Of a DNA stretch of 64,000 nucleotides, positions 1-23,929 are shown one piece after another (position 1 is the first letter of the stretch; each line of letters starts with the position of its first letter). Source of the stretch: Bolinopsis microptera (lineage: Eukaryota > Ctenophora > Tentaculata > Lobata > Bolinopsidae); assembly GCF_026151205.1 (NCBI RefSeq), contig NC_087076.1:6004902-6068901 (forward strand), in the 5' to 3' direction. The translations under genes and the position numbers were made by a program. Below the pieces are notes generated by a model that made no database searches, was not told the DNA's origin, and saw only the letters and a list, made by a program, of their open reading frames with translations.

Positions 1-2000
1 GTACTAACCCCATCAAGAGCACGTGCAGCTACAATATCTTGTACTGAAGTACTAACCCCATCAAGAGCACGTGCAGCTACAATATCTTGTACTGAAGTAC
101 TAACCCCATCAAGAGCACGTGCAGCTACAATATCTTGTACTGAAGTACTAACCCCATCAAGAGCACGTGCAGCTACAATATCTTGTACTGAAGTACTAAC
201 CCCATCAAGAGCACGTGCAGACAATATCTTGTACTGAAGTACTAACCCCATCAAGAGCACGTGCAGACAATATCTTGTACTGAAGTACTAACCCCATCAA
301 GAGCACGTGCAGACAATATCTTGTACTGAAGTACTAACCCCATCAAGAGCACGTGCAGACAATATCTTGTACTGAAGTACTAACCCCATCAAGAGCACGT
401 GCAGACAATATCTTGTACTGAAGTACTAACCCCATCAAGAGCACGTGCAGACAATATCTTGTACTGAAGTACTAACCCCATCAAGAGCACGTGCAGACAA
501 TATCTTGTACTGAAGTACTAACCCCATCAAGAGCACGTGCAGACAATATCTTGTACTGAAGTACTAACCCCATCAAGAGCACGTGCAGACAATATCTTGT
601 ACTGAAGTACTAACCCCATCAAGAGCACGTGCAGACAATATCTTGTACTGAAGTACTAACCCCATCAAGAGCACGTGCAGACAATATCTTGTACTGAAGT
701 ACTAACCCCATCAAGAGCACGTGCAGACAATATCTTGTACTGAAGTACTAACCCCATCAAGAGCACGTGCAGACAATATCTTGTACTGAAGTACTAACCC
801 CATCAAGAGCACGTGCAGACAATATCTTGTACTGAAGTACTAACCCCATCAAGAGCACGTGCAGACAATATCTTGTACTGAAGTACTAACCCCATCAAGA
901 GCACGTGCAGACAATATCTTGTACTGAAGTACTAACCCCATCAAGAGCACGTGCAGACAATATCTTGTACTGAAGTACTAACCCCATCAAGAGCACGTGC
1001 AGACAATATCTTGTACTGAAGTACTAACCCCATCAAGAGCACGTGCAGACAATATCTTGTACTGAAGTACTAACCCCATCAAGAGCACGTGCAGACAATA
1101 TCTTGTACTGAAGTACTAACCCCATCAAGAGCACGTGCAGACAATATCTTGTACTGAAGTACTAACCCCATCAAGAGCACGTGCAGACAATATCTTGTAC
1201 TGAAGTACTAACCCCATCAAGAGCACGTGCAGACAATATCTTGTACTGAAGTACTAACCCCATCAAGAGCACGTGCAGACAATATCTTGTACTGAAGTAC
1301 TAACCCCATCAAGAGCACGTGCAGACAATATCTTGTACTGAAGTACTAACCCCATCAAGAGCACGTGCAGACAATATCTTGTACTGAAGTACTAACCCCA
1401 TCAAGAGCACGTGCAGACAATATCTTGTACTGAAGTACTAACCCCATCAAGAGCACGTGCAGACAATATCTTGTACTGAAGTACTAACCCCATCAAGAGC
1501 ACGTGCAGACAATATCTTGTACTGAAGTACTAACCCCATCAAGAGCACGTGCAGACAATATCTTGTACTGAAGTACTAACCCCATCAAGAGCACGTGCAG
1601 ACAATATCTTGTACTGAAGTACTAACCCCATCAAGAGCACGTGCAGACAATATCTTGTACTGAAGTACTAACCCCATCAAGAGCACGTGCAGACAATATC
1701 TTGTACTGAAGTACTAACCCCATCAAGAGCACGTGCAGCTACAATATCTTGTACTGAAGTACTAACCCCATCAAGAGCACGTGCAGACAATATCTTGTAC
1801 TGAAGTACTAACCCCATCAAGAGCACGTGCAGACAATATCTTGTACTGAAGTACTAACCCCATCAAGAGCACGTGCAGACAATATCTTGTACTGAAGTAC
1901 TAACCCCATCAAGAGCACGTGCAGACAATATCTTGTACTGAAGTACTAACCCCATCAAGAGCACGTGCAGACAATATCTTGTACTGAAGTACTAACCCCC
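1..2000. repeat. 46/48-bp satellite array, about 43 copies, truncated by the window edge
   Basis: Head-to-tail repeats with near-perfect identity. The main unit is 46 bp. The first four copies and one copy near 1738 are 48 bp, because they keep a CT after GTGCAG. Each unit holds an E-box CACGTG. Read on the minus strand the 48-bp unit is 16 open codons (core SVQDIVAARALDGVST), while the 46-bp unit breaks that frame and meets a stop. The array ends at about 1998 in unique sequence. No gene is seen inside it. Confidence 0.97.
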
Positions 2001-4680
2001 ATCATTCATTCTTAACTAACACTGGTGACTTGGTGAGTTGCGATCATTTTACCGAACAACGAGTGCGGTCATCTTTAAACTACACTATTAATAAATGAAC
2101 CATGATTTGATCCCAAACGAGTTATCTAAATTATGTTGACTGTGAAATTATATACAAGAATTATTTGTCAAACACTATTAAAATTGTTAACCCAAATCCC
2201 TATTTAAAAAAAGTTGAATGCACAAAACATTAAGCTTGTCAAGTTCCGTTCTAGATATTCACAATAATATCAATAATAATATCACGGGTGAGACGCGTCC
2301 CTCACACCATTCAGCACCTCCCGAACAAGTATCCATGGTACCCTGTATTTCCTGTATTTCCTGCAGTTACTGGTTGTATTTAGCTAGTCGCTTGCTACAT
2401 ACATATTGCAATTTGTCTCAATTGTAATCTCTGGTACCTACATCCGGTAAAACAAAGGAAACTTGTTGTTTTCTATGAACCAGCAAACTGTTAGGATCGG
2501 ATGCAGTGGTGGCACAATAAATTTTATTAAACGAACCATGATTAGCAATACATCTTAGCCATGTTTTTGTTTTACTGAACTCGGCCCGGTTACCATGGTA
2601 ACTAGTAGTGTTACCATGGTAACTCGGCCCGGTTACCAAAAATTGTGAAAAATGACTGTTTATAGTGCGATTATGTTCAGGAAACGGCTAAAGTTTCGAT
2701 TCCACACCCACTGTACTTATAATGTTATATTATATGTTGCCTCTGACGTTGAGTGAGAGGGTGTGATTTAAGATTTGTAAACCTCCGACCTCAGTCTATG
2801 ACTATGAGAGTGATTTAAAACGCGGAATTGAATGCGGGTAAGAAATAAGCGACTTGCGGTTATTTTAAATAAGGAGTATCTTGGAGTTCCCAAATTTGAT
2901 CCAGTCAATCCAATTTGGTACCTGAAATAGCTTTACAGTTGGGTATATGTGACTCTAATTCAAAGCCTGGCCAATTTTAATTTTTCTTCCGATATCCTCC
3001 AACAAATATGTGGGTATTAGAAGGATGTAAATGAGTTTAGTTCTGAGAACTGAAGCTCAAAAAACTAATACAGATACCGAGAAACACTAATTTAAAGGCT
3101 CCTAAACGTCCCATATACAGTTTAAGCCCCAAACTTCTACAGGAAGTAGAAAGAGAATTTTCGTCGCTCAAATTTTGGGAACTAATGAAGCATACCAATT
3201 AGTGCATATCAAACGTATGGTTCATTTCTCTCGGTTTAAACTTGTTTGATCTTTTTTTGTTTCCTCTTCATTCGAATATATTTCTAAACTCCCCAAACCG
3301 TGTCTCTTGCGTCATTTGAATCAAGGATCACAGCATAGCTGGCAGTCATCCAATAAACTAATAAATAACAGTCACATGACAAGAATAAAATCGTTTTTGT
3401 TGAAAAACACTGAATCGAACAATTACTTTTACTCGCGTTCTAACAAGAATGATTGTACCTGTAGTAGGTCGTATTTACTATTTAGTTTACCAATACAATT
3501 TCGATTAAAGCTTTAAAAGTATGTTTAGCGTTATACTAATTTTCAGATAAGGTTATCTATAAAAGTATGTACAATGCGAGATGTATGGCATATGTAATAT
3601 TATATGTTGCATTATGCATAGTCTTTGATAAATCAATCATGTATTATCCAATTCATCGTGAACTTTGTTTACTTTTATTTATCTATTTGTTGATTAGCTA
3701 TTTTTTGAAGCATTTTACATATTTAGATTTTAGATTAAAACATAGATTAGATTTGAGTATTAAACTACTAAAGTAAGACATTGTGCACAATGCACCTGCA
3801 CCTAACTAAAGCTTGCCTGGTGTGTGATTCAATACAACACCTGCATAGTGTCTACATTTTACATATCATGTCACTTTAATTTCCGCTGCCTAATATCTAC
3901 ATCCTTAGTAATAGTAAACAAGTGACGTTTGTAAAACTATTTCAATAAACTGCTCACAAATACTAAACTAATAGTAGTTGTAGTAGTAGTAAGTAGTAAG
4001 TAGCGATTAGTCAGTGACCTTCTTTCATTCCTTGATATCGAACATATGCTATCAGTCTAAATCATGGAATAGTAAAACTTGAGATTGCACAGTGATACAG
4101 CATTTATCGCCGTTTTCGTATGTGATTTAGTGTCAGATCAGCCATAGTAAGTAGAGATCATTTATAGTTTATAGTAAGTAGATATACGCGTAATTCGAAG
4201 GATATTATTCTAACGAGTGATGTGAATTTGACGGACCCGTCCGAACTGGGTCCGGGACCCGTCCGAACTGGGTCCCGACTCTAAGTCCGAACTATTATTC
4301 AGTGTATCCAATGATACTTTAAATTGAGTTTAAACGATGTGATGCTCCTCGGCTCCCTTTGTACAGTTATTATTGTGACTACAATAGTGGATAGTTTACA
4401 CGACTGCTTAAACCCGCGTTGTTGAGCTTGGAGTATTTGTTGTTATAGCTGAGGGTTTGTAACTCGTATCTAAATTAAGGTGTTCGACCTTTATTACATT
4501 TAAGAATCTCTATTTGTAATTGTAGCTGTTTGTTGTCCTGACACGTTATTAGGTTATTGCAGCCAACTAAATTCTGGGGAGCCAGACGGAAAGGGTTTTA
4601 TTGATTCACAAGTTGGGAATAATTTCGAATTGAGGAATTGCGCTCAGTTTTCTTTTGTAAGAAAATCTTTATACCTTATC

Positions 4681-4860
4681 CGTACCGGACGTTATTTGAC
4701 CGGACATTGCGTGAACGGACATCATTTTGAACGGAAATTAAAATATGATCGCTCGAATGCATGATCACAACCATTCAAAATTCTTTCATCTTTTTATGCA
4801 TTTTTTTCCAATTTTAGCAGATAATTTTTTAATCGATTTTAATACAGTAAGCTAGAAAAG
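4681..4860 (+). repeat. Dispersed repeat A, copy 1 (related copy at 12857-13040)
   Basis: Starts near TATTTGACCGGACATT, continues through AACGGACAT, GAACGG and ATTAAAAT, then a GCTCGAA(T/G)GCAT motif, a TTTCATCTTTTT tract and TTTTAGCAGATAATTT. The same series of motifs in the same order and orientation occurs at 12857-13040. Probably a non-autonomous mobile element or solo fragment; no terminal repeats or target duplications could be defined. Confidence 0.7.
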
Positions 4861-5373
4861 CAGTCATTAAGCAACAAATACAAATTTTTAATAATTTAGT
4901 TCGATGATAGAGATTGATTTCTGTTTAAATAAAGTCCGGCAAGGTAATTGAAATTTTAGGCTACGAGTTTTATGATTTTTATTAATTTTTAGCCAAGAAG
5001 TTTCTTGACCAGTTTTTTAATTTTGAACTTCATTTCGCTGACGAAACGTAGAGTTGACTTTTTGGGCTCTAGAAGTAGAAAATACCACAGTATAAATACC
5101 AATACCATACTAATGTTGTAGCTGCGTTCATCATAATATAATCCATGCTCTCATTAACTCTCAACTCTCTAAATTGATCAAACCGCAGAGATTATGTTGA
5201 GGAATAATTTTAGACTTTTGGAATCACAAATTCTAGGAGGCTACAAATTTCATAATTTCTCAGAATTGACTATTCTCTTGCTGTGTGATTATTTGGTTTG
5301 TAGGTAAGTATGTAAAGTGTAAACTTTCCGATAATATTCTAGATATCCCAGCAGTATAGAATTTAGATTAATT

Positions 5374-5434
5374 TACTGGGCGGCGCTCAGCCTGTCATTC
5401 CACCAAATCTTTAGTTATGAACATAATAGCCTGG
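5374..5434 (+). repeat. Dispersed repeat B, copy 1 (related copy at 59502-59594)
   Basis: The stretch GGGCGGCGCTCAGCCTGTCATTCC, then CCAAAT, then ATGA(A/C)CATAATAGCCTG recurs at 59502-59594 with one longer spacer. Same orientation in both places. Family unknown. Confidence 0.65.
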
Positions 5435-5680
5435 GGTCCCCAGGTGAAGATTATTTAATTATACATAGTTTTGATCAAATAATTTAGGCATTGTACACCG
5501 GTACGCAGTACATTAATTCACTTCTTCTTAAAAATGCAAAAACTCATTCTATCTAACATCATAATTTAAATAAATCTTAAAGCCTGCATCAATATTTTCC
5601 AAAACACTAACTTTTCAGTTTTACTTATTAGTACTTCTTACTCCTTGGTTTGAGAACGTTGGTCTCAAACTGTCCACGGT

Positions 5681-6136
5681 AGTTACCAGGAGGACTGTAG
5701 TTGCAGCACACCCGCGTATCATGACGTCACACCACGTGTCATGACGTCACACCACGGTAGTTAGGTACCAGGAGGACTGTAGTTGCAGCACACCCACGTG
5801 TCATGACGTCACACCACGTGTCATGACGTCACACCACGTGTCATGACGTCACACCACGGTAGTTACCAGGAGGACTGTAGTTGCAGCACACCCACGTGTT
5901 ATGACGTCACACCACGTGTCATGACGTCACACCACGGTAGTTAGGTACCAGGAGGACTGTAGTTGCAGCACACCCACGTGTCATGACGTCACACCACGTG
6001 TCATGACGTCACATCACGGTAGTTAGGTACCAGGAGGACTGTAGTTGCAGCACACCCACGTGTCATGACGTCACACCACGTGTCATGACGTCACACCACG
6101 GTAGTTACCAGGAGGACTGTAGTTGCAGCACACCCA
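5681..6136. repeat. Compound minisatellite built from the CAP gene's last exon and CRE-bearing spacers
   Basis: On the minus strand each unit contains an exon-derived piece (GGGTGTGCTGCAACTACAG then TCCTCCTGGTA), followed by one to three 25-bp subunits with TGACGTCA and CACGTG. Five or six higher-order units are present. The highest-coordinate copy is the genuine coding end of the CAP gene (6083-6196), so the exon itself seeded the array. Confidence 0.9.
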
Positions 6137-6794
6137 TGTAGATTTATCTTTAGTTGCAATCCCACATCCAAGCTTGGTAGTGCCCTTCCAGACCACCTTA
6201 ACAAGAACAAATAGTTAAATATTCAGGCCTTGTTATCAGGTAGTTATAATATAAAGTAGTTTTACGGATTGGGGTACTGAATGTTAAATTACCAAAGAAA
6301 GATCTGATAAACTGTTTCATTGTGGAAGCAAGCCGTAACTATTACCACTAACTATACTTGGTAGCAGCCCAAATTATCAAAATTGTGATCTTTGAGACTT
6401 TTTTGTCATTTAAAACATTCAAATGCACCTGTGTAAAGTGTCCAGTATTAAAGGAGAATCCCGGATTTTTGAAATCATAGTGCTGTATCTCGTCGTACCA
6501 AGATTTAACAGCTGTCTCTCCCTCTCCACCAGAAGAGGACCCCCAGGACTTGTAAATGTTCTCTCCATAACCGCTGCCCTGACTGTGTTCAAACTTGTTG
6601 TGATCCCTGAGGTATTTGCACCAATCCCCAGCGTTCTTTGCCACCAAGTTGTTCCACTTAAGTGCTTTTACTCTGTGCCTTTTACGGTAAACGTTGTGTG
6701 CTTTTAAAGCACCCCTCTTAAAACTATTGAAACACCCCAGAGCTTCAAGTTGACATACCACGAGACACGATAAGATGACTGACATCAATTTCAT
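6083..6794 (-). CDS. Secreted CAP-superfamily (SCP/TAPS, GLIPR/PR-1-like) protein, two exons
   Basis: Exon 1 6794-6429 (ATG at 6794) and exon 2 6196-6083; the 232-bp intron starts GTGCAT, ends AAG and is phase 0. The product is about 159 residues. Residues 1-20 form a signal peptide. The CAP domain follows, with an early helix containing AHNVYRKRH, the HSQGSGYGENIY core (His and Glu of the CAP site), the second-His motif TGHFTQ|VVWK across the splice and a C-terminal WVCCNYSPPGNY. This is the usual length for a minimal single-domain CAP protein; the function of most invertebrate CAP proteins is unknown. The stop codon TGA lies within the first TGACGTCA-type repeat, so the last codons (RGVTS) are minisatellite-derived. 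Intron 1 also contains a decayed echo of the exon 2 start (IIWAATK), so the unspliced frame stays open for another 26 codons. Confidence 0.88.
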
Positions 6795-6800
6795 CTTCAA

Positions 6801-8120
6801 AATCTAATTTGAAAGGATTTTTCCTTAACAGAAAAAAATAATAAATAAATCGAGAAAAAAAAGCTATGTGGAAAAAAGTGACGAACCTACTAACCTAGCT
6901 TGGAGGACACTGTTCTATGAGTACAAGACTTAAACAATAACTTAATCTACATTCGTTAGACCGATTGATGGCTCCTTTTCTTAATAGAATATTAACAATA
7001 TCGTCATAATCATAAGTATTATTACAGGAAATTACGATACATTGTATTGAATTACAAATATTAATACAATAATTCTAGGTATAGTAATCCAGCGATAAAA
7101 CGGATCTTTCCAACTTTAAGTTTCAGGTGTGAGACAGAGTCAACATATAAGTGCGGTGGGTACAGGGTTCGGAATTGCACTATTCACCAATCACTGCACT
7201 TTCGTGCACCATCGGCCGTTATTTGTTTTATAAGATTTGTGTACGTCAATTTGGTATAGGCATCGCTATGTACAATGGGATGAGATCGACATGCCAATAA
7301 CAATGATTACTGGTTAGGGTCACACGTTTTTCATGAACATAAAGTTCATTATTATTATAACCAGATAGCAACTTTCATTGATAATGCATCGACTTTTCAT
7401 ACTATCTATATTTGATAAAAAACAAAAGAGGGTTAATCTTGGCAAATGAACAACTTATTAAGCCGGATCACAATCCTTCAACAGATTGAAATTGAGTCAC
7501 TTTATTTTAGGCTCGTTAGTGGCTTATACATAAAATGTGTTAGAATGTTATAAATGTAAAGTTGTTAAGTTCTAAAGTTATAATATTGAATACTATATTT
7601 CAATTATGCTCATGATGAGCTCAACTAACAATACGGCAAGAATCAGTTTGGTGCGTCCAACTTCAATTCAGGGCCAATGAGAAACTCATAATAAATACAA
7701 TCACATAAACATTAACTTTAAGCTCAATCGCACGGTAATTAAACTCAGGTATGACCTCAGAGATGGACAGTTCGCCTCTCCTACCCAATGTTGCGGTCCA
7801 GGCTCGGAATGGATACGGTGGAGTCAACTTAAGTACGCCCTCCAAACGCAAGGACCAATCTAACGGTGTGGTCAGCTTATCTAACAGCAGCTCGGTACGA
7901 GCGAGTGGGTGAAGAATATTGTAACTTTTCAGTATTTTCTTATTATCATAATAATATAATATCAGTCAACATTTATCTTAAATGTCATAAATGTTGTTAA
8001 TAACACGGAATACACAGTTTTAAAAAAATAATCCTTTCCAATCTTTTGAAACACCCTGTATCACAATCAGTTAAATCCTTATTAATTGTATTCTAATTAA
8101 TTATATCCCGAACAGTTCAG
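6801..8120. other. Intergenic region between CAP gene and zinc-transporter gene
   Basis: AT-rich sequence with no convincing coding exon. The missing first exon of the zinc transporter, which should end two bases into a codon, is probably here or further upstream, but I could not pick one. It also serves as the shared upstream region of the two divergently oriented genes. Confidence 0.5.
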
Positions 8121-20269
<12,149 letters not shown>

Positions 20270-22182
20270 GGAACCAGGGTTGCTACTTGCAGAGACCAGT
20301 GCAACTATCCGTTATCTACTCTTATAGCATAGTATCTGCATGATAAACTGCATGATAAACTGCATTTCATACTGCATGATGTAGTTATGTTTGTGTCCAA
20401 ACAAGGAAGAAGACTTTAATATGAAGATAATTTGAAGATAATGTGTTTTATCGTCCTAAATCTTTCCTCGCAAAGAAAAATCTGGAATTTTTCACGGAAA
20501 TCTTTCAAAATTGATCACAATTATAAATTTTAATTACATGATTGCTATTAATATTAGATTATAATATCACTAGATCTGCGAGGCGGACTATTTACATTTG
20601 TTTTGACACGTGACAGTTATTCCATGGGTTTTGATTGGTCAATATTTGATGTTGAACAGTTTTACACGGGTTTGTGAAAACAATGGTTCTTCTCCTCCAC
20701 ACACTTGTATACTGATCCAGGTACTTATTCAACGTATTGAGAAATTACTAGCACAATCACCATAATCAGAGTTAGTTGATATGCAAATAGATTATAACAA
20801 TTTTTTGGGCAGCAATGGCTAAGTTTTATTGTTAAACATGCGATTAGAATTAGAATTGATTGATTTTAGAATCATTCGTGATTACTGAATATGATCAGAT
20901 ATTTAGCTTTTATATTTTAAGTCTTTTGAATTTTGTATGCCTTTTATTTTATACATATTTTTTATTTTTTATACTTATGTTAATATACTTAAAAAAGTGC
21001 ATTTTAAATCAACGAAAAACGATCGTAATTTCATTGCATTTATAATATCCAATGACCAATGCACATATTAGCAACCACATTTTTTTTAAATTTTTGACAG
21101 TTTGTAATGTTCGTATTATATTCTGTTATATTACCCAGCAGGTCAGTTATAATAAATAAAGACCATAGCTTAACGTTTCTTGATAACAAAAGTAACTATA
21201 ATTGTAAGTTACTGTTAGCTTACTCTATCTTTAGTGGTTATATCACTACCACTAATGGTTATTAATATCCCACCGTACGGGAGAACTGGTGCCACTCCCC
21301 AGGTATAGTAGTTATCTAGGCGTGATCTAGGTGTACCTATCATAATTCCTAAGTCCTGCACTATACTGGACAGACTGGTGATCGTAGTTGTCTTACTCAT
21401 TACATGTCAGAATAGTGACATATAGTAAAGGCATTACAGGAATTAAACAGGAATTAAACATGAATTAAACAGAAATTAAACCTGAATTTATCTGAGATTA
21501 CACTAACAAACTTGTTTAGACTATAAAAGAGAGTGAGACATGTAAATATCACCCATTGTACGTATCATCTGTCAGTGTTAAGGTAGAGAGTGGGGAAATT
21601 AATGGTACGTGACACCTTTAACAGTTAATGCACGTGTTCTTCAATCATGATGTTCTCAAGTACATGCAGCACTTTTCAGGCTTATAAATAATCATTAGGT
21701 TTACCTAAAATACCACGGATATGGCATCCCAAGTATGTTACCATGATGGTCAAGTGATCGATTATGATTAGAAATATTTGCTCAGAAGATGTGCACTTTC
21801 TTCTGATTTATTCTAATTTCCTGTTCGTTTAGCTTTTGTGCCATTCGCTTGTTTTCAGTTTATTCTTGGCTTCTCATAACAGTGCGACAATGTTACTAGC
21901 TTATATTATCTTATTGTAAAGTAGAGCTATTATCTGCATTATAGCGTTCCGTGAGACCTTTGTATTGGAAATTAGCCATCTAAGTAGTGGTTTTTGCTTG
22001 TAGCTTCCTATTCAAACATTTGTTTGCTTTTTTAGTTTGTTAGCTAACATGTAGCATTAAATGGCAGAATTCATGCAAAAGTTTGGAAACTTGTGATTGA
22101 AGATTACCACAAAACTGATTATCATTTGATTTTGGGACAAAATCAAATAGATCTTAAACTTACTAAATCGAGACAAACTAGG
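20270..22182. other. Intergenic region between zinc transporter and GPCR
   Basis: AT-rich. The zinc-transporter 3' UTR presumably lies at the left end. A 61-codon minus-strand frame at 21215-21400 is open, but it lacks conserved features or splice context. Nothing else supported. Confidence 0.55.
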
Positions 22183-23313
22183 ATGACATTAATGGGTGAC
22201 ACAACAACAGACCCTGCTCCAGAATACGCCCATAACCCTCAAAACATATTCCTACTAGACGTCTTCCTTGGTATCGTGTGTGTTGTGTTCATCTCCGTGG
22301 GGATACCCGGCAACCTGATCCTCTTCAGACACTTCCTAAAACAGAAGAAGGATCTCCGAACAATCCTCTACCTGCTGATCTCATTTAACGACCTCCTCAC
22401 CACAACAACAGCGTTCCCCTCCGCAGTCAGCTTCATCGACCACAGGGAAGCCCACCTGTTTGGAATCACCATGTTCTGTCAGAGCTGGGGCCTAGTCTGG
22501 ACTATCATCCCCTTTATATCAGTGTTCTTAGTGTCAGTCCTGAGTATTACTAGGACCATAGTGCTGATAAACCCTCTGGTGGTGATAAACAGGAAGTTTG
22601 TGTTGGGTATGATAGGGGTCTACTACTTTTACATAGTCCTCAGAGTCCTGGTGCCTCTACTAGCAGGAGAGATCCACTTCATCTACTCTAGAGCTGACCT
22701 TTACTGCTGGGATGGGGGAACGGAGTCTGAGTCTAACTGGTACTTCTACTACGATATAGCAACTGGGGTTCTGCAGCTAGCAGCTCCTATCATTCCTATA
22801 TTTATCAGCTGTCTTGTCTCCACCATCACTCTCCTCAGATCCAACAGCAGGGTCCTGGGGGAAACGTTCGGGTTCTCCAAATCCAGCCTAAAGAAACGCC
22901 CAACATCCCCTAAACTATACGCTACAGTAACCATTATCCTGGTGACAACCATGTACATCATCTTCAACATTCCCATCTTCGCAGCGTGGTGTAAGTACCT
23001 GGCGGACGGACTGACAGTAGATGAGACTGACTTGTTTGCTTTTTGGTATCTGTGGAGTAGTACTTACATTCTGTGCACAGCCGGAAATGCAGCTGTTAAC
23101 CCACTGTTGCTGTACTGGAGAAACAGAAAGTTCAGGGACTTTGTGACTGTGCGTACTTTGAGCAAGACCGGGATTAAGCAGGGATTCTGTACACAACCCT
23201 CCACTGGGAGGGGGGTGTCATATTTTAGAGGTCCAGCGATTGAAGTTCAGGAGTGTGATGTTAACAGTAATAAAACGGATTTCAACAGCAATCAAGTAAA
23301 TTGTACAGTGTAG
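22183..23313 (+). CDS. Rhodopsin-like (class A) G-protein-coupled receptor, intronless
   Basis: The first ATG of the open frame is 22183, giving 376 residues; the frame is open upstream to 22093 without an ATG. Seven hydrophobic segments are visible. TM1 has VGIPGNLILF (the GxxGN motif). TM2 has LISFNDLLTT, with Asp where the sodium-site Asp 2.50 is expected. The Cys before TM3 is in MFCQSWGLVW. The TM3 end is SITRTIVLINP, which replaces DRY. TM6 follows KLYATVTIILVTTMYIIFNIP. TM7 has NAAVNPLLLYW (NPxxY-like). An extracellular loop 2 Cys (DLYCWDGG) can pair with the TM3 Cys. The C tail is short, Asn/Ser-rich, without an obvious lipidation site. The ligand cannot be told; it is one of the large invertebrate orphan receptor sets, possibly chemosensory or peptide. 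GC content is higher than its surroundings, consistent with a real conserved gene. Confidence 0.9.
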   Translation: MTLMGDTTTDPAPEYAHNPQNIFLLDVFLGIVCVVFISVGIPGNLILFRHFLKQKKDLRTILYLLISFNDLLTTTTAFPSAVSFIDHREAHLFGITMFCQSWGLVWTIIPFISVFLVSVLSITRTIVLINPLVVINRKFVLGMIGVYYFYIVLRVLVPLLAGEIHFIYSRADLYCWDGGTESESNWYFYYDIATGVLQLAAPIIPIFISCLVSTITLLRSNSRVLGETFGFSKSSLKKRPTSPKLYATVTIILVTTMYIIFNIPIFAAWCKYLADGLTVDETDLFAFWYLWSSTYILCTAGNAAVNPLLLYWRNRKFRDFVTVRTLSKTGIKQGFCTQPSTGRGVSYFRGPAIEVQECDVNSNKTDFNSNQVNCTV

Positions 23314-23929
23314 ACAGTAATGAAACACTAAAGATACCTTTCAATCAAGTAAATTGTAGAGTGTAGACAGTAATGAAACACTAAAGATACCTTTCAATTG
23401 TTTTTAAATTTTGTGATCCCTGTCGTTTTGCCTGATTATCAAACGGTTTAAACACTCAACAGTAATGAAACGGATCCGTTGTGAATTGTGATTATGAATT
23501 GAGTAATTTTACTTCATACTTTTATACACCATCTTACACTGTTCTGGCATACATTAAATTTACATTTTCCGAACTAAATATATCTTATTTTTTCACATTT
23601 TACTACAAAACTTACAATTTTTCAGTAATATTATCAAAAAACAAAATTTCGTTCAGGTTTCGTTCAGTGAAATGAAAATTAATGAAGAGTTTATCAGCAT
23701 CAGTACAGAGTAAATAGTTTTAGAGGAAGCACTGTTCATGTCGATCAGGAAATCGTACTCTAATGAAGAATCCTGAAAATTGACGCGTTATAAACATGTG
23801 CATATTCACAAGTGTTAAAACAAAATACTCAATAAATCACAATGAAGCATATTATATAAAGATATAAACTTCTTGCCTATGTTTGGTTTTGGATATATTT
23901 CTTAAAAGTTTTGAAAAGAAGGTTGACAG
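23314..23929. other. Intergenic/3' region of the GPCR
   Basis: A short duplicated block just after the stop codon: TCAAGTAAATTGTA(C/G)AGTGTAGACAGTAATGAAAC occurs at about 23294-23330 and again at 23343-23379. Otherwise AT-rich with no gene. Confidence 0.6.

Larger units (their letters stand above)
2001..5680. other. Geneless AT-rich intergenic stretch
   Basis: No open frame here has protein-like composition or recognisable splice-flanked coding sequence. It holds small local repeats: two copies of the palindrome GTTACCATGGTAAC near 2589-2623, and a duplicated GGACCCGTCCGAACTGGGTCC-type motif near 4233-4280. It also holds parts of two dispersed repeats described separately (4681-4860 and 5374-5434). 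Confidence 0.7.

Noticed and set aside
1-2000. CRISPR-like regular repeats
   Set aside because: The repeats are contiguous with no unique spacers and the genome is eukaryotic; this is a satellite.
2583-2640. Palindromic GTTACCATGGTAAC pairs as a transposon end
   Set aside because: Too short, with no matching partner or target duplication.
21215-21400. 61-codon minus-strand frame between the zinc transporter and GPCR
   Set aside because: Composition is plausible, but there is no ATG context, splice border or recognisable motif to support it.
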